From Neolewinella xylanilytica (GTDB lineage: Bacteria; Bacteroidota; Bacteroidia; Chitinophagales; Saprospiraceae), in contig NZ_PTJC01000006.1 of the NCBI RefSeq assembly GCF_002934605.1, forward strand, positions 1,240,001-1,304,000: a stretch of 64,000 nucleotides of DNA, read 5' to 3'. This document shows, in pieces, positions 1-6,747 of this stretch. Within the stretch, counting starts at the first letter, position 1, and every line of letters starts with the position of its first letter. The notes under the pieces are model-generated. The model was not told the origin of the DNA and did not search any database. It saw nothing but the letters and a program-made list of their open reading frames with translations. The position numbers and the translations under genes were made by a program.

Positions 1-471
1 GTTCACCTGGAGGAAGATCGCCCCAAGGAGCGCCGTGCTTCCCTTGAAGACATTACCGGCGAAAACGACCCGGTCGGTTACGGTAAGCCGGATCAGGCCA
101 AGACTTTCGAATTCGAGGACATGGACGAGGCCAAAGCCCGCCTCCGTGCCCGCCGGCGGGACAGTGGCAGCTTCGCCAGCAACTACCTCCAGGAGGAGGA
201 AGACGCCCGCCGCGAGGCGCAACGCCGGGAAATGGAACTACGCGACAAAGAGCGCCGGGAAGCACTGCGGCAACGCACCGAACTGCCCAAACTGAGCAAT
301 CCGAAGGTGGTCAACGAGCTGGAAAACCAGCCCGCCTACTTGCGGCGCAACGTGCAGCTGGACAACAACAAGCCCGGTGAACAGGACGAGCTGAGCCGCT
401 GGAGTATCACCGACGACGAGAAGGTGCCGCTGCGTCGTAACAATTCCTTCCTCCACGACAATGTCGACTAA
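1..471 (+). CDS. ftsZ: Cell division protein FtsZ, C-terminal part (5' end outside window)
   Basis: The frame is open from base 1 to a TAA at 469-471 and encodes 156 residues. The GTPase core lies upstream of the window. What remains is the charged, disordered linker, rich in Arg, Glu and Asp (residues about 1-100), then the conserved tail. The last residues, NNSFLHDNVD, match my recollection of the C-terminal peptide of Bacteroidota FtsZ, which in other bacteria is the docking site for FtsA/ZipA-type partners. The family assignment therefore rests only on the tail, but that signature is distinctive. A strong terminator follows about 100 bp downstream, so ftsZ is probably last in its transcript. 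Confidence 0.85.
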   Translation, partial: VHLEEDRPKERRASLEDITGENDPVGYGKPDQAKTFEFEDMDEAKARLRARRRDSGSFASNYLQEEEDARREAQRREMELRDKERREALRQRTELPKLSNPKVVNELENQPAYLRRNVQLDNNKPGEQDELSRWSITDDEKVPLRRNNSFLHDNVD

Positions 472-572
472 CCGGTATTTGTCTCTGTTCAAACAGTCTA
501 TTATATCCGTTTTTTTACTGATGCTGCCGCACCAAGCCCAGCCTTAGTATGCACACCGTTTTAGCTTTGGAA

Positions 573-613
573 GCGGGTAGCGAGGGGTCAATCTCGCTGC
601 CCGCATTTTTTTT
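573..613 (+). terminator. Rho-independent terminator downstream of ftsZ
   Basis: A 12-bp stem (573-584 with 593-604, one G-T pair) with an 8-nt loop is followed by a run of eight T at 606-613. It is in the right place and strand to end the ftsZ transcript. Confidence 0.85.
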
Positions 614-823
614 AGGGCCGCTCGCCGGCGAAACGGAAGATGTCGAAAAGGTGTACCCCTTAGCCCCCTCTTAAGGAAGGGAGGACCGTGGCGCGAGCCC
701 CTATTCGAACAACCTGGCCTTCTACCGACATATATAAGTAGGAACAAGTAAATCACCTACGGGCCGCTTTACGTCAGATCCTAACATTTACTGTTATATC
801 AGGTCCGGCTACTCACCGGATCC

Positions 824-858
824 AAAAAAGCCCCCCGCCATTGCTGACGAGGGGCTTT
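824..858 (-). terminator. Terminator for the OsmC gene
   Basis: An 8-bp stem AAAGCCCC/GGGGCTTT (827-834 with 851-858) has a 16-nt loop. Read on the minus strand it runs into a T tract (complement of 824-829), so it suits the minus-strand gene ending at 888. A shorter T run (CCTTTT) on the plus side could give weak bidirectional action. Confidence 0.7.
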
Positions 859-887
859 CCTTTTGTTGACCCATCCGGATCGTAGCG

Positions 888-1298
888 TCAATTGAGGGTA
901 TACTCCAGGGTAATGTTGGTGTCCAATACTTTGGATATCGGGCAGTTTACCTTGGCGTCGTTGATGATCTTGTCGAATTCATCCTTTTCGATGCCGTCCA
1001 CCTTGGCGGTAACGGTTAGGTGGCTTTCGACGATGGTCTGGTCCTGGAAGTCTACGGCGCAGTCAGTGTCGAGCTCCGTGGCCGTGTAGCCGGCTTCGCC
1101 CAGTTTGGCGCTTAGGGCCATAGTGAAGCAGCCGGCGTGGGCCGCGGCGATGAGTTCTTCCGGATTGGTTCCCTTGCCGTTTTCAAAGCGGCTTTTGTAG
1201 GAGTAGGAAGTGTGCTCGAGCACGGTGCTTTTCGTGGTCAGGTGGCCCGATCCTTCTTTGACGGATCCTTGCCATACGGCGGTTGCGGTACGTTTCAT
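888..1298 (-). CDS. osmC: OsmC/Ohr family hydroperoxide-reducing protein
   Basis: The product has 136 residues, the usual OsmC length. OsmC-type proteins reduce organic hydroperoxides through two cysteines. Both can be seen: one in AAHAGCFTMAL on the central helix and one in NCPISK near the C-terminus. The N-terminus KRTATAVWQG and the segment GTNPEELIAAAHAGC are typical of OsmC rather than Ohr. I start at the ATG at 1298; the open frame extends upstream to 1532, but that extension overlaps the opposing gene and lacks family similarity. It is transcribed divergently from the SDR gene with about 70 bp between them. A role in peroxide or osmotic stress is inferred from the family. Confidence 0.88.
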   Translation of the reverse strand: MKRTATAVWQGSVKEGSGHLTTKSTVLEHTSYSYKSRFENGKGTNPEELIAAAHAGCFTMALSAKLGEAGYTATELDTDCAVDFQDQTIVESHLTVTAKVDGIEKDEFDKIINDAKVNCPISKVLDTNITLEYTLN

Positions 1299-1367
1299 GT
1301 TAAGTTGTTTGATACGTAGCTGTAATTGCGCAGCCCCGTTTTTGTTCGTAGCCGTTACCTTGGGCCC

Positions 1368-2060
1368 ATGAAGATTGCAGTAGTAAGCGGAGCCAACCGG
1401 GGGCTCGGCAAAGAAGTGGTTCGCCAACTCGCCCGGAAGGAAATGCGCGTCATTTTGACCAGCCGGACGGAGCACGGAAAGGAAGTAGCCGACGCCTTCC
1501 GGGATCAGCGTCTGGACGTGATGTACCACCAACTCGACGTAGCCGACGGCCAGAGTATCGCCGAATTCACCGAATATCTACGGGAGGAGCACGGCACCAT
1601 CGACATCCTGGTCAACAACGCCGGCATTCACTACGATACTTACCAGAATACCCTCAACGCCGACTTTGGCGTAGTCCAGGAGGCCTTCACGGTGAATACC
1701 CTCGGCCCCTGGCGCCTCAGCAAGGCGCTCTATCCCCTGATCCGCAAGGGTGGGGGCGGCCGCATCGTCAACGTCTCTAGCTCGAGCGGCTCCTTTGTCG
1801 AGTCCTGGCCGGGAACGCCCGCCTACGCCATCACGAAAGTCGGCCTCAACATGCTCACCCTGAAGATGGCCGCGGATATGGCGGACGACAAGATCCTCGT
1901 CAACGCCGTCTGCCCCGGCTGGGCGCGTACCGACATGGGCGGAGCGGAGGCACCCCGCAGCGCCGAGGAGGGCGCGGCTAGCATCGTCTGGGCGGTCACC
2001 ATTCCCGACGACGGCCCGACGGGGGGATTCTTTCAGGACGGCAATCCGGTGAGCTGGTAA
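1368..2060 (+). CDS. Short-chain dehydrogenase/reductase (carbonyl-reductase-like)
   Basis: This 230-residue classical SDR has the NAD(P)-binding glycine motif SGANRGLG near residues 7-14, the NNAG motif, and the catalytic Ser and Tyr-x-x-x-Lys (YAITK). The segment GWARTDMGG after the active site is common in carbonyl-reductase-like SDRs. Arg residues right after the glycine motif and in the following strand (TSRTE) suggest NADPH preference; this is inference. The ATG at 1368 puts the Rossmann strand at the very N-terminus, whereas an upstream in-frame start would add 14 residues without family resemblance. The substrate cannot be deduced. One copy of the 15-bp extragenic repeat lies just after the stop. 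Confidence 0.88.
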   Translation: MKIAVVSGANRGLGKEVVRQLARKEMRVILTSRTEHGKEVADAFRDQRLDVMYHQLDVADGQSIAEFTEYLREEHGTIDILVNNAGIHYDTYQNTLNADFGVVQEAFTVNTLGPWRLSKALYPLIRKGGGGRIVNVSSSSGSFVESWPGTPAYAITKVGLNMLTLKMAADMADDKILVNAVCPGWARTDMGGAEAPRSAEEGAASIVWAVTIPDDGPTGGFFQDGNPVSW

Positions 2061-2066
2061 ATGGGG

Positions 2067-2081
2067 GCGCCGGAGCGCGGG
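2067..2081. repeat. 15-bp extragenic repeat, copy 1
   Basis: Exact match to the complement of CCCGCGCTCCGGCGC, in the 31-bp gap between the converging SDR and blh genes. Confidence 0.8.
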
Positions 2082-2091
2082 TGCCAGGGAT

Positions 2092-2940
2092 TCACGACCG
2101 GTAAATGCGGTCCACGAGAATGGCGTGCGGTAGCGTGATCAGGCTCACCATGATGAACAGCAGACTGAGATCGGGAGCATATCCACCCCGCTGATCCATC
2201 AGAACATAGGCGATGGCCATCGACGCGAATGCACCGACGGTCAACGGTAGCAACTGCCAAATGTAATTCGACCAGCCGCCCGTCAACCGGTGCCGGCGCA
2301 AATACTGCCACTGCTGGATCAGGGCGGGTAGGGAATGCCACAGGAGAAAGAAGATCGCGAAGCCAAGCAGTAAGTCGGCCGTCAGGTAAATCACGGTGAG
2401 CACGGCCAGATCGATCAACCGCCGCGGCTGCCATCGGTAGGTCGCTACGGCCAGGTTTCCGGCGACGAGTACCGCCGGCACGGCCAGTTGCGTCCACGCC
2501 GGAAGGCGCAACTGCCAACCGATCATACCGCTGACAATGGGCTCGGCCTCGGGGTAATGGTAAAAAACGGGGAAGCCCAGTACGAAACAGCCCCACAGCA
2601 GGCGGCTGGGGAGCGGACCTCCGTCGGGTTGCCCGAAGTGGTATACCGACATACCCAAAAAGCCGATCAGGGCCAGGCCGGGCAGCCACCACCAGAGGAG
2701 GGTGTAAGCCGTCACGACACCGAGGTAATACAGGACGAACCCCGCCGCCACGAAGGGAGCCCCGGCCGGTTGCCGACTGCGGAAGATCAGGTGGTCGGCC
2801 GCACCGTGGGGTATACCCATTGCCAGCAGGATCAGGGCCACGGTTGGGCCGTCGGTAGCCGGAGCCACCGCAATCGCTACGAGGGAAAGCCCGCGGACGA
2901 TCCAGGAAAGTGTGGTGCCCATAGCCCCGTGTGGTTCCAT
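2092..2940 (-). CDS. blh: Brp/Blh-type beta-carotene 15,15'-dioxygenase
   Basis: This 282-residue multi-pass membrane protein should cleave beta-carotene into two retinal molecules, the chromophore of the rhodopsin encoded just upstream. Family features include the histidine motifs MGIPHGAADH (near residues 40-50), SVYHFGQPD, LWHSLPAL and LPHAILVDRIY, which supply the iron ligands of Brp/Blh enzymes. About eight hydrophobic segments are visible. I start at the ATG at 2938-2940, which overlaps the rhodopsin stop as TGATG; a GTG one codon upstream would be in frame too. The overlap implies translational coupling, so retinal supply and opsin are made together. Confidence 0.9.
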   Translation of the reverse strand: MEPHGAMGTTLSWIVRGLSLVAIAVAPATDGPTVALILLAMGIPHGAADHLIFRSRQPAGAPFVAAGFVLYYLGVVTAYTLLWWWLPGLALIGFLGMSVYHFGQPDGGPLPSRLLWGCFVLGFPVFYHYPEAEPIVSGMIGWQLRLPAWTQLAVPAVLVAGNLAVATYRWQPRRLIDLAVLTVIYLTADLLLGFAIFFLLWHSLPALIQQWQYLRRHRLTGGWSNYIWQLLPLTVGAFASMAIAYVLMDQRGGYAPDLSLLFIMVSLITLPHAILVDRIYRS

Positions 2941-3785
2941 CACTTATGGATGGAAGCGAAGTCGTAACCCTGTTCGCGACTGAGGATCTGCGCCAGCTGC
3001 GTCAGTAGAATACCGTAGATCACCTTGGAACTGATATCGGCTACGGTGTAGGTCATTTGCCGGGCCACGATACCGGTCTCGTTGTAGAATCCGCCCTCGA
3101 TACCCAGCAGATGCGGCATCAGGTAGGCGCCGGGGTAGAGGAACCAGGATACCAGGAAGAGAATCCAAATCTGGTTCAGCACCTTTCGGGCCGGCTCCGA
3201 CAAGCCTTCCTTGCCCTCCTTGATCACCTTATTCATCACCCAAAGTACGTGGAAGAAGAACACCGTGGAAATGGCCCCCCAGACGAAAAACGCCGTCAGG
3301 TTGCTCACTTCGTAGAACTGTCCGATGTAGCCCGTCACGATCATCAGTACCCCGGAAAACCAGAACTGGTTGCGGATACTCGAGAAACTACTCTTGGTTA
3401 GCGTGATCACGAAGAGAATCTGAAACAGCAGCATCGGTACGTCGATCAGCCAATTCAGGTAGCGATAGCCGTTGTTGAACAGATCGTCGCCGACGCCCAG
3501 GATGTACATGCCGCTCTCGGGGTCAAAATTGAAGGTGTTGTTCCAGTTTACCGACTGGACGTACAACAAAAGGAAGGCCGACACCATCACCACGCCGGAA
3601 AGGATGGAGGAGATGCGGTACTTCGGGGCTACATACTTCGTCGTGAGTACGAAGTAGAGCAAGGCCGCCAACATAACGGCGTACCCCAGCGTCAGACAGT
3701 GGGCCACCATTTGGTAGGCCATTTCTGAGATGCCGTCCCGTAGGGCGATGTAGTTTTCGAAATTCGCGTTTCCTAGCTGCTCCAT
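2940..3785 (-). CDS. NDQ-type light-driven sodium-pump rhodopsin
   Basis: This 281-residue seven-helix microbial rhodopsin has the helix C motif RYLNWLIDVPMLLFQ. It gives Asn111, Asp115 and Gln122 at the positions that are Asp85, Thr89 and Asp96 in bacteriorhodopsin: the NDQ signature of Na+ pumps such as KR2 of Krokinobacter eikastus. The Schiff-base lysine is Lys254 (ADISSK), with counter-ion-region Asp250 and Arg108. KR2-like features Ser69, Gln77, Asp101, His29, Tyr153 and Arg242 are also present by alignment from memory. Leu119 at the spectral-tuning position suggests green absorption. The family exports Na+ and may pump H+ when Na+ is absent. Positions equal to KR2 Asn61 and Gly263 are Ser60 and Thr262 here, which is unusual. 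The gene precedes and overlaps blh. Confidence 0.95.
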   Translation of the reverse strand: MEQLGNANFENYIALRDGISEMAYQMVAHCLTLGYAVMLAALLYFVLTTKYVAPKYRISSILSGVVMVSAFLLLYVQSVNWNNTFNFDPESGMYILGVGDDLFNNGYRYLNWLIDVPMLLFQILFVITLTKSSFSSIRNQFWFSGVLMIVTGYIGQFYEVSNLTAFFVWGAISTVFFFHVLWVMNKVIKEGKEGLSEPARKVLNQIWILFLVSWFLYPGAYLMPHLLGIEGGFYNETGIVARQMTYTVADISSKVIYGILLTQLAQILSREQGYDFASIHK

Positions 3786-3807
3786 GGTTGTAGTGGTTTT
3801 GCGGTTT

Positions 3808-3828
3808 AAATCGCGGAGCGCGATTTTT
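3808..3828. promoter_or_regulatory. Hairpin between the divergent rhodopsin and trkH genes
   Basis: AAATCGCG/CGCGATTT form a perfect 8-bp stem with a 3-nt loop (3808-3815, 3819-3826) followed by T on the plus strand. It lies in the 81-bp divergent promoter region, 23 bp before the rhodopsin start codon. Its core GGAGCGCG resembles the 15-bp repeat family. It could be an operator or a 5'-leader structure of the rhodopsin mRNA. Confidence 0.4.
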
Positions 3829-3866
3829 GTTGCGGTAAAACCTTGTTATCCAACCGGTAAGCGAAA

Positions 3867-5264
3867 ATGGCCGCTTCTCGCAACCAAATTCCAGCTTCGC
3901 CGCTTAGGGCCGTGATGATCAGGTTGTTTCACCGGCTGACCCCCCTGCAAAAGCTACTCTGCGGCTATTTGACCCTGCTGGCTCTCGGGTGGATATTGTT
4001 GAACCTTCCGGTGTTTCATTCCGGCGGTTCGGCCGTTATCGACCACCTGTTCACGGCCACTTCGGCGCTTACTACGACGGGGCTCACTACGATCAACGTG
4101 GCCGACAGCTATTCCTTCGCCGGGGAGATCGTGATCCTCCTGCTTTTACAGATCGGGGGGATCGGCTACATGTCGCTGGCGGGCTGGCTGCTGTTAGAGA
4201 GTCACTACGGGCTGAAAAGCCGGGAAGACGAAGAGAAGGAGGAGATGGTCGAGAGCGACTACACCGTTCCCCGCGGTTCCGACCACCGGAGCTTCCTCAT
4301 CAAGTTGCTTGGGTTCACCCTGGCCTGTGAGGCGATCGGCGCGGTGATCCTGTCCGTCGCCTTTTCCGCCCACGGGGAGGAGCTGCCGGTGTGGAAGGGC
4401 ATCTTCATCGCGGTGAGTGCCTTCTGTACCGCCGGGCTCCACCTTTTCGACAGTAGCCTGCACGGATTTACGGACAATGTTTCCGTCAACCTGACGGTCT
4501 CGGCGCTCAGTCTGGCCGGCTCCTTCGGCTTTCTTTTCTTCGTCGACGTCTACGACCGCCTGCTTGGCCACACCAAGCGACTGGGCGTTTCCACCCGTGC
4601 CATTTTTCTGGTTATGGCGGTGAGCCTCGTGGGGGTCACCGCTACCCTGATGTTCTACGACCCTTACTTCAACACCGGCGGGGAAGTGGACCTGGGGCTG
4701 ATGGCGGGTGCCTTTCAGGCCATCAGCACGGTGTCGACCACCGGCTTCAGCACCGTACCGATCGATCGGCTCAGTATGGCCAGTACCTTCCTGCTGACCA
4801 TCTTCATGTTCATCGGGGCCTCACCTTCCGGTACCGGCGGCGGCATTAAGAATACTACGGCCGCCACGGCCTTCGCCTATTTGGTCGCGGTGGTACGCCG
4901 AAAAAAGGACATTGTGCTACTCGGCGCCCGACTTTCCCAAAAACGCGTACACCTGGCGATGGCCCTGCTCGTGGTCAACCTGATCCTGGTCCTGGTGGCG
5001 GGGTTCGCGCTGCTGGTGGGCACGCCGGACGCGACCTTCGCGCCGATCTTCGAGGTGGTATCGGCCCTGGGTACGGTGGGGTTGTCGCTGGGGGCCACCG
5101 GGGAAGTGGACGCGGGAGGCAAGGTCTTGTTGATTGCACTTATGATACTGGGCCGACTGGGCACGCTTTCCGTCATCATGGCCGTACTGGGGCATTCCCC
5201 GAATTCGGCGGAGCATGCGGATTCCGGGGACGGGGACGACGGGGACATCGCCATTGAAGGCTAA
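3867..5264 (+). CDS. TrkH/KtrB-type K+ (or Na+) transport channel subunit, orphan
   Basis: This 465-residue protein has the Trk/Ktr fold of four membrane-pore-membrane repeats. Each pore loop keeps its filter glycine: SALTTTGLTT, SAFCTAGLHL, STVSTTGFST and SALGTVGLSL. The motif ASPSGTGGGIKNTT after the third repeat is also typical of KtrB/TrkH. These proteins conduct K+ (sometimes Na+) inward and usually need a cytoplasmic TrkA/KtrA ring. No such gene is adjacent, so it may share the TrkA at 14418 or work with another partner. It is divergent from the rhodopsin gene, and a link between Na+ export and cation uptake is plausible but inferred. A second start at 3915 would shorten the N-terminus by 16 residues. 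Confidence 0.88.
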   Translation: MAASRNQIPASPLRAVMIRLFHRLTPLQKLLCGYLTLLALGWILLNLPVFHSGGSAVIDHLFTATSALTTTGLTTINVADSYSFAGEIVILLLLQIGGIGYMSLAGWLLLESHYGLKSREDEEKEEMVESDYTVPRGSDHRSFLIKLLGFTLACEAIGAVILSVAFSAHGEELPVWKGIFIAVSAFCTAGLHLFDSSLHGFTDNVSVNLTVSALSLAGSFGFLFFVDVYDRLLGHTKRLGVSTRAIFLVMAVSLVGVTATLMFYDPYFNTGGEVDLGLMAGAFQAISTVSTTGFSTVPIDRLSMASTFLLTIFMFIGASPSGTGGGIKNTTAATAFAYLVAVVRRKKDIVLLGARLSQKRVHLAMALLVVNLILVLVAGFALLVGTPDATFAPIFEVVSALGTVGLSLGATGEVDAGGKVLLIALMILGRLGTLSVIMAVLGHSPNSAEHADSGDGDDGDIAIEG

Positions 5265-5272
5265 TCTTTTCA

Positions 5273-5287
5273 CCCGCGCTCCGGCGC
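5273..5287. repeat. 15-bp extragenic repeat, copy 2
   Basis: Exact CCCGCGCTCCGGCGC, nine bases after the trkH stop codon and followed by AAAAA. Confidence 0.8.
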
Positions 5288-5406
5288 AAAAAGACCCTTC
5301 CATGTTCGCTGAGGCATCGCACGGGTGGTTCCCGCAAAAACCGGATCGGCGGTCTCGTGTTCCGCCCTCGGGCTTTCCCTCCTCACCCATAACAAAACTA
5401 CAGCTA

Positions 5407-5784
5407 ATGGACTACCTCATTATCGCCTTACAACTTATCGTCGGCCTCAGTATCCTCAACGTCTGGCTGGTGCAGCCGACAAAAAACACCAAGTGGCGGG
5501 GCGGTAACGCCACTACGATCGTGGAGGAATTTCAGGCCTACGGGCTGCCGGTCTGGTCGGTCTACGTGGTGGGCTTCATCAAGGTGGTGCTGGCGGTACT
5601 GCTCCTCGTGGCGATCTGGGTGCCGGAACTTCGCTTTTACGCGGCGATCGGACTGGCGGCCATGCTCACCGGTTCCGTACTGATGCACGTCAAGATCAGC
5701 GATCCGCTGTTTAAATCGTTCCCGGCCGCGCTGTTCCTGGTGCTTTGCCTCATCATTGCCTTCGTGCCGGCCAACCCGTTATAG
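5407..5784 (+). CDS. DoxX-like small integral membrane protein
   Basis: The product has 125 residues and four predicted membrane helices, the size and layout of DoxX-like proteins. The first helix is MDYLIIALQLIVGLSILNVW, and a loop carries KNTKWRGGNATTIVEEFQAYGLP, which resembles the F-x-x-Y-G-L-P segment of DoxX-like families. The ATG at 5407 is chosen because the open frame upstream runs through the repeat and has no protein character. Function in this family is mostly unknown; some members act in thiosulfate oxidation or quinone-linked redox. Its last 6 bp overlap the converging DoxX-like gene at 5779. Confidence 0.7.
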   Translation: MDYLIIALQLIVGLSILNVWLVQPTKNTKWRGGNATTIVEEFQAYGLPVWSVYVVGFIKVVLAVLLLVAIWVPELRFYAAIGLAAMLTGSVLMHVKISDPLFKSFPAALFLVLCLIIAFVPANPL

Positions 5785-6126
5785 GAGGCCGGCGTAATGC
5801 AGCGCCAGGTAGCCATTCAGGGCGGCGTACAGAAAGGCCGGCGTGGCCTGCAACAGCGTATCGCGAATGTACATCCGTACGCCGAAGCCGTAGGCCATCA
5901 TCAGACTGAGGCCGGCCGCTGCGGCCATAGCCAGCGGGGGCGAAACGTAGTACCCCGCGATGAGACCGATGCCGCCGAGAATCTGCAGGTAGCCGGTGAG
6001 CGGTCGCTCGCGGTCGTAGCCATAGCGGATAAACTCCCGCTTCATGTAGTCCGACGTCTGGCAACTGATGCCGAAGCCTAAAAAAGAAATGGCCGAAAAA
6101 AAGGTGGCCAGGGTCGCAAACGCCAT
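5779..6126 (-). CDS. DoxX-like family membrane protein
   Basis: The product has 115 residues and four hydrophobic segments. The stretch SDYMKREFIRYGYDRERPLTGYLQILGG is typical of DoxX-like proteins (Phe-x-Arg-x-Gly, then an Arg-x-Leu-x-Gly-x-x-Gln motif before the third helix). It converges with the gene at 5407 and diverges from the one at 6189, with 62 bp between start codons. Three DoxX-like genes on alternating strands within 1.2 kb is unusual. The biochemical role is unknown. Confidence 0.72.
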   Translation of the reverse strand: MAFATLATFFSAISFLGFGISCQTSDYMKREFIRYGYDRERPLTGYLQILGGIGLIAGYYVSPPLAMAAAAGLSLMMAYGFGVRMYIRDTLLQATPAFLYAALNGYLALHYAGLL

Positions 6127-6188
6127 ACGGGAAGGTTTAGGAGCGTGGTCGTCCCGGGAGCCCCCGACCTAATAAAATATCTACTGCA

Positions 6189-6560
6189 ATGTTTGCCATA
6201 CACGAAAAGGGAATCGGCCGCACCCGACGCTTGCTAGGGTACATCCTCTCGCTGCTGCCTTCGCTGGGGGTTCTGGCTTCGGGGGTAACCAAATTCTTTC
6301 CCAATACCGAGATCCACCTCCTCCTGCAGGCGCTGGGCATGGACGACTACGCCATCCCGATCGGACTCATCGAGATGGCCATCGTCGTGCTGTACTGGGT
6401 GCCACGGACCAGTAATTTCGGTTTCTTCCTCTTCTGCTCCTACATCGGCGGCATCTTCGTAGCGGAGCTGATGTTAGGCGACGTGCCCCTGCCGGCCCTC
6501 ACGATCGGGGCGATGATCTACCTCGGGACCCTGCTGCGGAAGCCTTCCCTGATCGGGTAG
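6189..6560 (+). CDS. DoxX-like family membrane protein
   Basis: The product has 123 residues and about four membrane helices. An N-terminal helix starts after a short basic segment (GIGRTRRLLGYILSLLPSL). SGVTKFFPN in the first loop and GLIEMAIVVLYWVPRTSNFGF in the middle match Bacteroidota DoxX-like proteins (Ser-Gly-x-x-Lys-Phe, then a Glu in helix 2). It is divergent from the previous DoxX-like gene. No substrate can be assigned. Confidence 0.72.
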   Translation: MFAIHEKGIGRTRRLLGYILSLLPSLGVLASGVTKFFPNTEIHLLLQALGMDDYAIPIGLIEMAIVVLYWVPRTSNFGFFLFCSYIGGIFVAELMLGDVPLPALTIGAMIYLGTLLRKPSLIG

Positions 6561-6747
6561 GGGATCGCCCGCAGGGGCGGGGGTTTGCGGGCGACGGGGC
6601 GCAGGAGAAACAATCCGGGAAAATTTAACCTCGGTTCCTTCGAGCAAGCCATTCAACGGGAGTGTTTTACTACTAATGCCATAGGAAACCTATCGCGCGA
6701 CCGTCGCCACGGGATTGGCCCTGTTGTCACCTAATGGTTTGCCCGTA

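Larger units (their letters stand above)
472..887. other. Intergenic region between ftsZ and the OsmC gene
   Basis: This 416-bp stretch separates two converging genes. It holds the ftsZ terminator (573-613) and a second hairpin (827-858). The part from about 620 to 820 shows no ORF with protein-like composition and no recognisable RNA. Confidence 0.7.

Noticed and set aside
680-730. A TTCGAA-containing stretch reminiscent of a tRNA T-arm
   Set aside because: No matching acceptor stem or anticodon arm can be drawn.
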